NCBI GenBank assembly: GCA_025716815.1
Contig: JAIXMN010000006.1
Coordinates: forward strand, 558,001-622,000
From: Dichotomocladium elegans
Lineage: Eukaryota > Mucoromycota > Mucoromycetes > Mucorales > Lichtheimiaceae
Direction: 5' to 3'
Length of the DNA: 64,000 bases
This document shows, piece by piece, positions 30,306-42,202 of this stretch. How positions within the stretch are numbered: the first letter of the stretch is position 1; each line of letters starts with the position of its first letter. A program made the translations under genes and the position numbers. The notes under the pieces are model-generated. The model saw only the letters and a list, made by a program, of their open reading frames with translations, had not been told where the DNA came from and did no database searches.

Positions 30306-31219
30306 ACAACACAACCAACCCCTGCTATGAAGTGGAACGAACCTGTCCCCCTCTTTCCCTAAATAAAAAATGAGCGCCATCGTTTTTTTGATCGTACCAT
30401 ATTCTTATCGGTGGGCAATCGGCCTTTGAAAAATATCATTTGTGCTTGTAGAACAAAACATGGGAAGTCAGATTAATGCTGCTCTGAAAATGGGATGCTC
30501 TGATTGGACAGCCCTGGTCTATTTTGAGACAAACGCTTTGCGTAACCCAGACTGTCGGACTTGAAAAACCTATTGCGTTTACTGTGCTCCGATAAAAAGG
30601 AGGGTGTCTTTTCGCTGTTGCCTTTAAAATCTATCGCGGCATGGCGAAGAGCGTCTGCTTTTTCTGCTTCCACGGTTTGAGATAAGAGCCTCCGTTGGGG
30701 AGGGGGGGAGAGAGAGAGAGGTGTGGATGGGATGGTTTTTTTTTTTGATCATTCACAGGGATCCCACGCGCAACTGATTTGATAAAGAAACTAGGATGTC
30801 CACTTGTGCGGATCATCCACAAGGATCGGGGTGGGGTGTGCGATGAGGAAAATGTGTCGACGGGTAAAACAGGAAGAAAAAAAAAACCAAGATAAGGAAG
30901 AAAAGAATTTAATGCTCAAGTAAGGTTGGAAATGGTATCGAGGTAGGTCGTCGTAATTTTTTTTTTTGTGTGTGTGGGTGTTCATACGCCTCCGCCACTG
31001 CGACTAGAGAAGAAAAAAAGAAAAGAGAAGGAGAGAGAGAGAGAGATAGAAAGAAAAAGAGAGAGATTGTATTTTTAAAAGAACACGTATTGAATTCTGC
31101 TTGTTCATTGCTGCCACGGCCACCTTTCTTTCTCCCCCACCCCTCTCATCCACGCACGCTTTTAGGTGAGGTGGGGGGGTGGGAGGGAGAGTAAGTGTGG
31201 AGGGCAGGGAAAGGAAAAC
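30306..31219. other. Intergenic, simple-sequence rich
   Basis: Contains AG-rich stretches (about 30709-30722 and 31027-31075), poly-T runs and a GT run at about 30966. No supported gene. Confidence 0.55.
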
Positions 31220-31521
31220 TTACTTGACGTCGCGAAGGCCAATGCCCTTGTTACGTTCCCTCCAGTCCTGCCGAATCAGCTCGAGCCGCTCCGAGTCCCG
31301 GTGTGGTTCGCCGGAGGGGATGAATTGAAGTGGCTGTAGGCCCTCATCCGACTTGGGCATGATCTTCGTCGTGCCGTAATAAGCTGTTGCGGTGACCATC
31401 GCCAGCGGAAGGCTCCTGCCACTTTTCATTTGAGTCGCGCCACCCCCCAAATATCAGATGAGATACCGCTGCCATCGATTGTTTACCATTTGAGTGTGGG
31501 AAGAGCTGAAGGCCTGAGCAT
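31220..31521 (-). CDS. Small membrane protein, possible ATP synthase subunit j (Atp18-like)
   Basis: Exons 31521-31487 and 31415-31220, 76 residues, in phase. The N terminus LRPSALPTLKW leads into one membrane segment (SLPLAMVTATAYYGTTKI) and a polar tail. This recalls fungal subunit j, in which a PTPILK-type motif precedes a single helix ending YYG. If right, it sits in the stalk/membrane region of mitochondrial F1Fo ATP synthase. The tail (RQDWRERNKGIGLRDVK) is longer than usual. The stop codon TAA overlaps a perfect donor GTAAGT, so a further exon could exist. Assignment is by motif recall and weak. Confidence 0.45.
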
Positions 31522-32993
31522 TGGGGAAGCTGCTTGAAGAAAGAGGAGGGGAAGGGCGAAGAAAAGAGAAAAGGAGAGAGGGCCGGGCCGGATGGGATGT
31601 GGGGTCTTATTTATTATGCAAGGCAGAGAGGGCAAGCACATACACACCCACCCCACCCAGAAATTCTGTTGTCCCTGTTGGGAGTGGGAGAGATCAGCCA
31701 GATAACGCGCGCCTTTTCTCTCTCTCTCCTGCGCTCTGATTTCGTAGGTTATGCAATTTCTGTTATTGAATGCTATCTCCCTCTCTTTTATGACGAGCCA
31801 GAGCAACGGAGAGGGGAGGGGAGGGGTTGATGACCGTCGCACACATTGTTCCCGCTTCTCATTTTCAATGAAAATCACACGGTGAACCTTTTTTTTTTTT
31901 TCGGGGTCTATCACGAGCAAAAGAGACATGGAGGTTCGAAAATAGAAGCTGAACATCAGAGCAGCAGCAGCATTACCACCCTCGCCGTTCTACCCCGAAA
32001 GAAGAGGCACACTTACACAGAATGTGACAGCACTTGATGCCATCAATAAGGTTACTGTCTCTTCCGTTCGAAACGATGGAGCATCCCCCCCTTCCAACCT
32101 CTCTCTCATGGACCCCCTCATAACAGAAAACATAATGTTTCTGTGTATATATGGATAGCGTTACAAAGATGGACGGGCATAAGCCTTTGTCGAGAAACGA
32201 AAGCGGGTTTATCATGGACCATGGCTGTTGACCCGCTCCCCCCCCTCTCTCTCTCCCCTTCTGCGTGTGTGTGCATATGACTAAACAAAGAGAGAGAGAG
32301 AGAGAGGATTGAATACAACGCTCTTGGGCAGTCCCCCCACCCGTCCCATCAAGAAATATTGTACGCCCGGGACCAGCGCCTTCAGGGACCCCCTCCCCCC
32401 TCCCTGCCGTGTCATGGAACAAGTTTGTGTATTCATTTTAACAATCCAAAAGGGGGGCAAAAGATAGGTGGAACCCGGGAAGAAAGGAGGGTTTCCATGC
32501 AGGGATCCAGCTGGACCGTGTTGCGGAACGTGAGGTTGTGTCCTTGTGCGATGCAGTGCGCTCGATTGAAGCAAGCAAAAAGATAAGCGTAGGAAGCCCA
32601 CCCCCCGCCCCTGCCTCATGGACCGTCATCATGTACAAGAGTTAGGGAAGCCAAAAAAAAAAAAATAGTGCTGCTGCGCGGGATTATTTGGCTCTCGTCC
32701 CATGGGCGATTCTATCTTGTGCTATTCTCCAACAAGGACGAGAGGCAAACGTAACATGACCCTTTACCAGCCCCTTTTCGGTATGTCCATGTTCTGTGTG
32801 TATGTGGCCCGTGCGCAGACGCTCCCCCCCTTCGGCTTCCCAAAGTATCTCTCCTGCCGCGACAATCGTTCAAAGAGAAAGGAAATGGTACCTGTGACAC
32901 ATTTATCATAGTCATCAGCATGGTATGCCCATTCAGCTCTGTCTCTATATAAATGTGGCAAGGTCGGGAAATCTTTATTGGGCAGAGTCACAT
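31522..32993. other. Intergenic, no supported gene
   Basis: Many open frames on both strands but all low-complexity (G-, C- and AG-rich; (AG)n at about 32287-32308). No domain or exon chain seen. Confidence 0.5.
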
Positions 32994-34963
32994 TCACTGA
33001 AGATCTCCGCGGACCCAGTCGTTCAACATGTCAAGCGCATAGGCAGGTTGGTCGTAAGGCACCATATGACCAGCGCCGAAAACGCGGAGGAATGCAAACT
33101 GGCCATCCTCGGTTCTGCGGAGCTCACCACCCTGTTCGCCTGCGGTCGTCGAGATCCATTGCGTGTCTTTGGCGCTCTCAAACTCGCTGTGGCCCTTCCA
33201 GGGCAAATTGATTGTCCATGCCTTGTTGCCCATCCAGTTGCAGATATAGTCCGCATCGCCAGCATAGATCAGGATACGGATACCGTCCTCGAGGAGAGGC
33301 GGCACTTCGTTTACATAGGGGCGCATCCAGTCGCCAGCCATCTTTGGGTAAGTTAGCTACCCGCTAGTATCTCAACAGCATCTCTTTCACCGTCCTCCCC
33401 CATGAACACGTACGTTAAACTGGAAGTTGATTTGCATGTTGCAGCTCTGATACTTGTCGATCTGTGCGCCCACCGCTTTCTTCACCTCGTCCCGGTTCAG
33501 ATAATTCTGGACGCTTCCGATGATCTCATAGCATAGATTGCCGTCCTTGCAATCCTCGCGGACATCGTAGGGGTTCTTTCCGGTCTGGCTGTACGGCTGG
33601 ATCTGGTCCTTGTTGCATTTCATGGCTGCCGGAAGGCACGACCAGACGTTCTCCGAATCGTAGCAGTTCTCAATGAGGCGCGCGCAAGCGGGATACTGAG
33701 CCTCCATGGACTTGCACGTATACGAATCGAGCACGGGGCCGTACGAATTCTCGCAGGCCATCTTTGCGTAGTATTTATACTGGATGAGTGGATCCGTCAA
33801 GCCGTTGCCGATCAGCAGACTCTTGAGGTTGACTCTCGAGAGAGTCGAGGCGTACGCAGAGAGTTCCTCAGACGCAAAGCTGCCCTTGTTGTTTCGATTG
33901 ATGACGCCAGCAATCGCGGGAATGTAGTGGCCAGCATCTTAATCAGTGTGAGTTATTTTCATTTGTTTGTTGCTGCGGATTATTTTTTTTTTGTTATGCT
34001 CACATGATTCACCGGCGATGTGGAAGTCGAGATGGGAATATTCGGAGAACTCTTTGAAAAAGAGCTGGAGGAAGGCATAGACATCCTTTGAAGCAGCTAC
34101 GGTGTTGCGTGCACCGCCATTACCGTAGGAGTAACCGACGTTCAAAGGCTGCGGAAAGATAAAAAGCGTCAAGCGACATGAGCAACACGAACCTCCGGCG
34201 GGTCGGCCGGTGTTCACACACACACACCTGATCCAAAAAGATAACGCTTGCGTTGTTGTTCCAAGAGAAGTCATTTATCGACGTGTCGTCACCTGCCTCA
34301 TTGACTGTGCATGGGCTATTTTTTTTTTTTTGAAAAGAAAGGGTGGGAAAAAAGGGGGGGAGGGAACGCGTCAGGACCTGCGATTCATCACCAGTGCTTA
34401 TTTTTCCTCTCTCTCTCTGTTACCCAAGCTCCATGAACAAGCCCGTCAAAGAGGAGCATCCAGGACCTCCGTTCAGCCAAAGGACGACTGGGTCATTCCT
34501 TGGATCGTTGCGAGATTCAAAGAACCAAAAGAAAAAGTGCTTATCGGATTCCACATCAAGATAGCCGCTGATCTGCAGATACGAAACACATACACACACA
34601 CACACACATACGTCGTTCGCATGAAACTCTTTACATAGTTCTCTGCGTATTCCCCCCCTCTCATCCTTTTTTTTTTACCTGCTTCACAGAGGGGTCGCAA
34701 AGATCAGGCGTCTTGTAGCGCATCGCATACTCCGGGAAAGCAGGGTGTGAAAATGTCTTGATAAAGTCACTCTCGAGAGGGTTTTCGGGGAACCAGCTCG
34801 GCACGGTCTGCTCAAAAACCTTCTGGGTGTGTTCCCAAAAGTTCGAGAGGCTATCGACGTTCTGCTGCAAGAAGTTGCCCTTGGCTTGAGCCGTGCTCGC
34901 AAAGGCAAAGACGGCGGCCGTGGCTGCCGCTGCCGCCTTTGTCAGTAATCCAATCGACGGCAT
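32994..34963 (-). CDS. Serine carboxypeptidase, carboxypeptidase Y-like
   Basis: Six exons: 34963-34679, 34572-34424, 34315-34228, 34148-34004, 33937-33414 and 33341-32994 (512 residues, all phases consistent). A peptidase S10 enzyme that removes C-terminal residues, normally in the vacuole. The start gives a signal peptide (Ala-rich hydrophobic segment ending near AQA-KG). Motifs: [23 protein letters not shown], the nucleophile in AGESYAGHYIP (split by intron 4), the Asp in [11 protein letters not shown] and the His in [19 protein letters not shown] and paired Cys are also present. The leader between signal and mature enzyme (about 60 residues) fits a propeptide. Introns 1 and 3 contain CA/GT repeats. 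Confidence 0.95.
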
Positions 34964-37900
34964 TTCGGAATGGGGGACGCTTGCTTTATGTGTGTGTGTG
35001 TGTAGAAGTGAAAGAGATAAGGAAAAACAAAAACAAAATGCAGACACCGCTCTTTTCGGTTCCTATTTTCCCGTCGTGTACGGTATTGTCCGTCCGAAGC
35101 AACGATCGGTTATCCCATGCCACCACCCAATCAGAATGATGCGTTGTCGTGTTCAGCAATCAGTGTCGCTATGTGGAATAGTTGTATCACCCCGTGTCTG
35201 AAAAATTTCCCGGGCCCCACAGTTGGGAGTCCGAGATGAGTCCCCTCTTTCCTCAACCCGGAATGCGACGATTTCCGATGGTCTACAATAAAAGAATCCC
35301 GTTAGAGGATCGATATGCGGACATAAGCCGCAGTGTCATGGACGAAAACGGGGAGGACAGTTAGTTAAAACAAGAATGGAGTAGATGACGTGTCCTCAAT
35401 AAGGGACCTAATTTGGGACGGTGACGTATATGCGTCCTTGACAAATAAGTCCTTTAATGTTACCTCATTCATGCAGCTCTGATCTGTCTGCGCTGTGGAT
35501 GCTTACAGGGAAGGTCAACGCTTCTGGTCATTGTACAGAACCCGTTGCTACGTATCGTACATTACAACAATGAAGCGGTGGTAGCGGGGATATCTATGAC
35601 CAGCAGATATCCATGGATCCTCGTTATCCCGTTCATCCATGGCCCCCCACCCTTAGGAACGCATTCGTTCATTTCACGCGCTGCCCTCGTCTTGTGCAGA
35701 GCAGAACGGAAACACGTTAGTGTCCAGGGAAAACCTGGATGCAGAGAGATGTGTGTTCAACGAAATAGCCAGGTATATTTGGGGGAGACTTCATCTTTCA
35801 GTGAAGTTCCGGACCATTTGATTACGTCCTATTGCTTTTTTGGCTTCTACCGAATCTCGCTGGCGATAGCAAATGTTTGATGCTAGTCTAAGCTCCAGTG
35901 TTCTGTGCTTATCGTTTCGTACGAAGCTGGGAGACTGAATGGCCCTGCGCTAGGGCTTTGCATATGCGTCCTTCGTAACCTTCGTTGCTGCATTCTCCAT
36001 GCTGATCCTAAATGGGTTAGCATCATATAGCTTTTTGGCTATGTCTGGGTTTCGGAGCCTTGCGTCTGAGCTGCTTTGAAAGAGTTCAAAGCGCGGGAGG
36101 CGGAGGAGAACAGACCATTATGCGGATCACATAGCTTGTTGATGGGATGCTTTACCCACGAAGGCGGGTGAGTAGGGTCATTTGACTGGGGAGATCGAAT
36201 AATCGAGGGAAAGTCACAGGTCACATTACAGTCTGAGCATGAAAGGAAAAATATAAATAAAGGCCTTTTTCCATTTTGTTTGGTTTTGTGCGATGGACTG
36301 GCCATCTATCGCACTTTTTCTGTCCGTTGTTATTTCTGGGTTATCGAAAGAAAGGAACCTGTTGTATGCGGTAATGTTCATGCGCATGGCGATTTTGTCA
36401 TCACAGGCGATGACGTCAATTCTGTACCTCTGTTGGTGAGGATCGTCTGCTACTGCTGCTATTCCTTTTTTCGCTAGCTCTCATCAACTCTTTCTACCGG
36501 CTGCCATCCACTCCATTCATTGCCATGTCGAACAAAAGCATCAAGATGTAATTGACGCTGTAGCAAAAGAATGGACAGACGCGGGAAAACAAATATACCT
36601 TTCTCGCTGGACTGTCCTGGAAAAATTATCTACGGTTATTGCTAATCTGAGGGATATAATATTTTACTGCTCTCTTGTCAGTGCAATTATACGATTTACT
36701 CGCAAGTAGAGACCGTTTACTTGTTGCTCTTGTGCGGTTTGGTCAGTCCAAATAGACGATCAAGACCGTTTGTATTAAATTCGCACATGTTTCTCAAGGA
36801 AAGGCAGGGGAGGATATATTCCCTTTATTCAATTCAATCTGACTGCTTGGATTCCACTTGGGCAAGCGAGAGTAATTGGATCTGCATCGACACAGGATGC
36901 TGAAGGAAACCGTCAACAGCAATACTGTCATCTGCCTTGCCACGATTGATTTTTCGTTCCCCAATCTTCGATCCAAGTAAAAAAGTTTATTGCAGAAGAT
37001 CGCAGGTTGGTTCTAGCGCGGCAACCGGAGGGGGCCAAAGGAAGATAAAAGCGGCCGCCCGTATACGTCAAAAACCACGCAAAGCAGTCTTCTTGTAAGC
37101 TATTAGATATGTCGTCTCGAACCACGCTTCCCACCTGGAACTCCTCATCAAACGTAAAAATGAAGAAGTCAATATAAGAACACATTTTTTTTGTGCGCCG
37201 GATTATACGTGCGCTTCTCTTTCGCAGTCGCACATCTCTAGAGACAATCACCAGTTGGTAACAGATAATCTTCAAGTCGATTGGAAAATAAAAGTTATCA
37301 AAAGAAGGAGAAAAATAACGGGCAGGGAGGGGTGTGATAGTGGCAACAGCAACAGAGAAGTGTTGCATCCAATTCTTCTCCCCCCAGCAGAGGGGAAGCA
37401 CAAAAGAGCAGGATGGAGGTAAGGCAACTGCTATTGTAATCATGGTATCTTCTCCCATGAACATGCGAGGCTAGGACTCGAACTGCCTTTACGCAAGAAA
37501 CTGTGCTGTTGAGCCGAAATCAGGTTCCTTGTAACAAATTCAGACGGCCAATGCCGAGAGCCGATAAAAGAATAGGATATCTTTTCTGACAAAGAGATAT
37601 ACTGTTCTTGCTTGATACATCGTCTAGACTAGACTGGGAGTCCATGTATCCTTTGACCTCTGAGAACTTTCCTCAGTTGCAGGTTGCGGGCAAGTCATTT
37701 TCTACGCCGGTGGTCGACCAGAGGTTGGTTCAAATTATCTGGGTAATCAAATGGATTCATCGGTGACACAGATGTGCGCACGTGTATTATAGGGCCGTCG
37801 AATAATTAATAGCCTTAATGGGAACGTTTCTATCCCTTTGGAAGGGTGCTCCAATCGACACAGGCTTTTATGGGTTGAATTATGTTGACACTCACAAAAG

Positions 37901-38238
37901 TATGGGCTTTTGCAGTTCCTGACGTGTGTGTGGCGTTTGATGTGTTACTGCATGTAGAATTTGTAACCGCCAGATGTCCATGGGCTCTGAAGTCTTTCAA
38001 TCTGCCCTTTGATTATCGGCATATCATCGTAAGGCGGTAATATTGCTAGATCATCTCCTCTTCTCTACTGCCTAGTTCGGGATCAGGTGATAGCTCAAAA
38101 CATTAGCTACATTATGGGATTCTCTCTTTATGGATACGATAATAGAAAGGCGGTTAACACAATGCATTATGAACGCAATCAAAAGATACGCTCTCAAAGT
38201 GTAAAGACTATACACAACTGTACGCCGGAGGAGGAGTA
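34964..38238. other. Gene-poor interval, nothing supported
   Basis: 3.3 kb with scattered frames of 60-178 codons and no recognisable domain. The longest (36928-37464, minus, 178 codons) has no homology I can name. A TATA-like AAATATAAATAAAGG at about 36250 precedes a 48-codon frame at 36293-36439 with a hydrophobic start, too weak to call. A tRNA-B-box-like piece on the minus strand near 37468-37520 does not fold as a tRNA. Confidence 0.45.
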
Positions 38239-39300
38239 ATGCTTACCGACACTATTATCCTGAGATGGCGCCTCTATCATAACCGCGAGTTTTGCCTTTT
38301 CCACGCAAAGAGGAATGGGGATGGCACATTATCCATGGATATCATAATCCCGGCGAGTGCTCGTGAGGCGCGGAAGCAGGTGATACGTTATCTCACCTTT
38401 GGAGGGGATGAGAAGCAATGGGTGCTTTCGTCGGACCATGGGATGATCGTTGCCGAGAATGAGCCGATCACAGTGATGGTACGGCCTGAGAACCAAAAAA
38501 AGACGATACGAACGCTGCTCGAAGCGCAACCTAGATCTTGTTGGGTTGATATATTCTGCACCCAATCCAGTATCCCGTTTAGCATAATGGGAAACAGATA
38601 CTGCTTTTTGCAGGTCTTGATATGCGCTTGTTGACTTTCCGCCGTAATGCGATTTCGGTCGGATCGAGGCTCTGAGCATGCCCGCAAAGTCGGTCAGTTC
38701 AAAGGAGGACCTCGTCATTAGATACAAAGAACGTCTGCAGAACAAGATGACAAAACCTGTTGTGGGGTGGTACGACGACGATCCAGATGATGATATTCGT
38801 GGCTCTGGCAAACTTCTCGGACTGTCAGTAGTTCAAACGAGTCTGGACGGTCCAAGAGTATATCATTCCGAATGAATTACTTTTTATAGATAAGTGTGGA
38901 TCCCCAGATATCTGTCTACATTGCCTCACAGAACCACACCCTGACGAGGTTCTTTGCTCACGTCATGGAGGACATCCTTGGTTCCTATCTCACCGATAAG
39001 TTCGATATCGGATTTTCGCTGTACGATTATTGTTTGTTCCTCACAAATGAGCAACTAGCCTACGCTACACGCACAATGGGCGTTTCAAGATGTTATCAGA
39101 ACCTGCAGAAACTCAATTCGACCTATATTACTGCTCTTCGTCTATCGTCAACCTCCAAGACAGCAAAAATGCGATGCTCAATACGCTAGAGATGTGGCAT
39201 ATATCTGCCAAAGTTCGATCTGATGGGAATAGGTACCCTGACGTCTGCCACGATAGCAAGGGTGCGCATGGACTCACACGACTATATCTACGGAATGCCT
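38239..39300 (+). pseudogene. Possible HET-like protein fragment
   Basis: The first frame (38239-38634, 131 codons) contains CWVDIFCTQSSIPFSIMGNRY. This resembles the core of HET-type domains, where W-(V/I)-D-x-x-C is followed by an M-G-x-I-Y motif. The rest is split into short frames (38678-38875 and 38896-39189) that cannot be joined convincingly, though one junction near 38605 may be an intron. HET domains act in non-self recognition in some fungi; whether this family does so here is unknown. It could be a decayed copy, or a real gene whose introns I cannot resolve. Confidence 0.35.
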
Positions 39301-39552
39301 GAGCTCCTCGATATGGATATTCCAAGGATTGAGTGACCAGGAGGAAGAGGAGCTTTGTGGACCACACGAGAGGTGTGCGCGCAGAGGAACGAAAACCAAT
39401 TTATGGGAGATAAAGAAAAATAATAATACAGATGAGGGAATGGTATGTAGATGCCTCCATTTCTAGAGACAAAAGGTGTGTTGGATGGGGAATTAAGTAT
39501 GGAAGACAGGATCAGAACAAGAAGAGAAAAAGAATACTTTCCCCTCCGAGTC

Positions 39553-40621
39553 TCAACAACATCCACCGCCACCAGCCTTCTCTTGATACTGCTTAGCCTC
39601 ACTCTGTACCAGCGAAGGCGGTCTGAGTTTGACTGTATTCTTTCCCGGTCCCGTCACCCCGTCGGCATTTTGCTGGGCAACCATTTTAGGATAGCTCTTG
39701 TAAATATTCTCAAACACCTGGTTAAAGGCAATATCGACGTTCGTGTTGTCCAGAGCACTGGTCTCAAAAAAGAGCATCTCGCCATCAGTCGCATATTCTT
39801 TTGCTGCTTCGGTAGGCACTTGTCGGGCACTGTTGGCCAGATCCGACTTGTTTCCGACCAGCATCAGTGTCATGTTGGGATCCGCAAACTCGCGCAGCTC
39901 TCGAAGCCAGTGGTCAATATTCTCAAACGAAGATTGGCGAGTAATATCTGTACAGACAGAAGAAACGTGGATGCCCTCCCCCATCATGTTTTAGCATCTC
40001 CTTTTTCTTTCTTTCACAGCCAGTTCCCCATGGGCTTTTCCCTCCTGAACATACCGTACACCAGCAGAGCACCCACTGCTCCACGATAATAGCTAGGTAT
40101 AAGAAGGAGTAAAATGAGTAAAGGCAGTAGAGTAGATCTGTAAAACACTCACGCGCCCGTGATTGCTCGATATCTTTCCTGGCCACTTGTATCCCAAATT
40201 TGGGCTCTGATCTGATGCTCTCCCTAACCCCTCCTCCATGCCTTTAGCTATGTCTGCGCTTGTATTGCTAGACCCCAGCCCCTCTTCCGGGTGATCATCA
40301 CTTTACAATCCTGATCTTCTTGGTTCCAAACTCAACGCCTTATGAAAAATAACAAAGGTTAGATATCAGAGCAGGCGAGAAAGCGCTGGATTTGGTCTGG
40401 AGACACACGCATACCGATTGTGCTTTTTGATTCCATGTTGAACTCGTTGCTCTTGGGTACGAACGGGGTGCGGATAGAGACATGAAAATGGATGAACTCA
40501 AGCCACCGCATAGAGGAACGCGCGTACTTACTGTGAACCGCGTCAACAAATTGGATTTTCCGACGCCTGAATCACCAATGATGACGATCTTGAAGAGATA
40601 GTCGTATTCTTCTTCAGCCAT
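39553..40621 (-). CDS. Rab GTPase, Rab11/Ypt3-Ypt31 type
   Basis: Six exons: 40621-40532, 40451-40415, 40338-40307, 40223-40153, 40092-40055 and 39947-39553 (220 residues). A membrane-trafficking switch of the trans-Golgi and recycling endosome. It opens [26 protein letters not shown] (P-loop), then [16 protein letters not shown] (switch I, Rab11-like), [34 protein letters not shown] and ETSALD. It ends GGGGCC, a double-Cys prenylation site. The switch II box reads DTSGQ where nearly all Rabs have DTAGQ. The region 39301-39552 and the 1.5 kb upstream of the start hold no other supported gene. Confidence 0.94.
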
Positions 40622-42202
40622 GGTGGGAGAAAGAGGAAAACAGAAAGAAAGAGGAGGTTTTTGGGCTGTGCTGGCTTCGTGGGTCAACTTCATAAGGTTA
40701 TAAATAGTCGATTTTTGTGAGACTTTGATGAGCCACAGATACGTTCAGCCCCAGTTTCACCAACGAAAAAAGATTGGATGGACCAGTGAGCAGCTTGTTT
40801 TACTTTGCTTTACTATCTGACTCCCCCACCCTCAAAGCTCCCAGATCAAAGGGGTGGATACACTCAGCAGAGACGCTGGTTTAAGTCCGGTGCTTCATAC
40901 ACAGCCTGTGCACTTCTTTACGGCGGTTTTGTACCTCTTTCTTCGATTCGTCTGTCCTTGGATACGATGATGCATTGTCGCCGTCGGCGCAGCGCTAACG
41001 CACTGTTGTTATTGTGCCTTCTTTTTTTTCTGTCGGATAGCATACCGACATGGCATACGTCACCCGTTCTTGGGGGTGGGAGAATAGGCGAGCGGATGTT
41101 CAACCAACGAGGATATGCATAAACCAGCTTTAGCCGATAGAAGGCCCGCCGCTGCCCCTTTTCTTTTTCCTTTTTCTTATAAGCAAGGAAAGCCAGGGTA
41201 ATATCCGTATTGTAATTCATAACTGTGCGGCCATGACTAATGGGCCAACACTGTCTACATCTGTTCAACTAGGGACCCTCATGGCACCTTTTGGGTCCTT
41301 CAAAAGAGGCAGACCTTGTCATCGCAATCGCATTGCCGCCTCATGTACGCACAGCGTTTAATGATGCATCCGCAATGTTATGAATGCATTATACATGAAC
41401 TATAATTGAATTTGAATGACGGGTAAGACTATCGCGTCTCTTTTTTCAGAGATGTATTTTGAAGTTATTTTTCGTGATAACAGACACTGAACATAAGCTA
41501 CAGCGATGGAACCACTCGCGCTGGCGCAATCTTGGGTGCAGTACACGACAAAAGCAAAATATCGCTCTGGAGGCTGTGCCCATCTACTTTCCATTGGTCA
41601 CGGGCATGGTAATCGAAAATAATCCTGTTACGGGTTTTCGGCACTTCGTGCGACGGCGTTAACGTAGTCAGTAGAATAACGGCTTGGTGTCCTCCTCGTC
41701 GCTGCTTCGACTGTCCAAAGCAAAAAGGACGAGGAGACATATGGGTTCTAGAGCCCTTGGGGACAAATGGAAGCTCCTTGGTAAATTGGTCAATGCATTT
41801 TCATTGGTCAAAAGTACAATCGCCTCATATCGGGCCATTGCCAAAACTGCTCAGTACAACTTGCTGGATTCATTCTTAAAGCTTGGATGAATAAAACTTA
41901 GCTTACTGCTCAGGCCTTCATGTCCAGGCGAAACGATTATTGAGGACGGTCTCAGCTTTATCGCCACACATTCCCTTCTTTCTACGTTTTTTCTCTTTCT
42001 CGAGCAACATCAATTCAATTGGCGTCGGGATCAAGTCAATCTCCATTGAGAAACATCGTTCTTTGCAAACATTATTGACTTTTTTACGTTTCCTTCGTAC
42101 ACACGCGTTCTGTGTCTCTTTTTTTCCCTTTCTCTCTCCCTCTCCCTCTCTCTCCTCTCTTCCCTCTACTTTTTCACTCGTCAAGTTGCACCGTCCCTTG
42201 CC
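40622..42202. other. Intergenic, no supported gene
   Basis: A TTATAAATAG stretch at 40697-40706 is a plausible TATA region for the minus-strand Rab gene. Pyrimidine-rich sequence (about 42118-42175) precedes the phosphatase start. Other frames are unsupported. Confidence 0.5.

Noticed and set aside
36293..36439. 48-codon frame with hydrophobic start after a TATA-like element
   Set aside because: Too short, no family, and no clear exon continuation; could be chance.
36928..37464. 178-codon open frame on the minus strand
   Set aside because: No recognisable domain, no supporting splice or promoter context, composition like the surrounding non-coding DNA.
37465..37530. tRNA-like stretch on the minus strand with a B-box-like AGTTCGAGTCC
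   Set aside because: The T stem does not pair (GGCAG against CCTAG) and no acceptor or anticodon stem forms; at best a decayed tRNA or organellar fragment.
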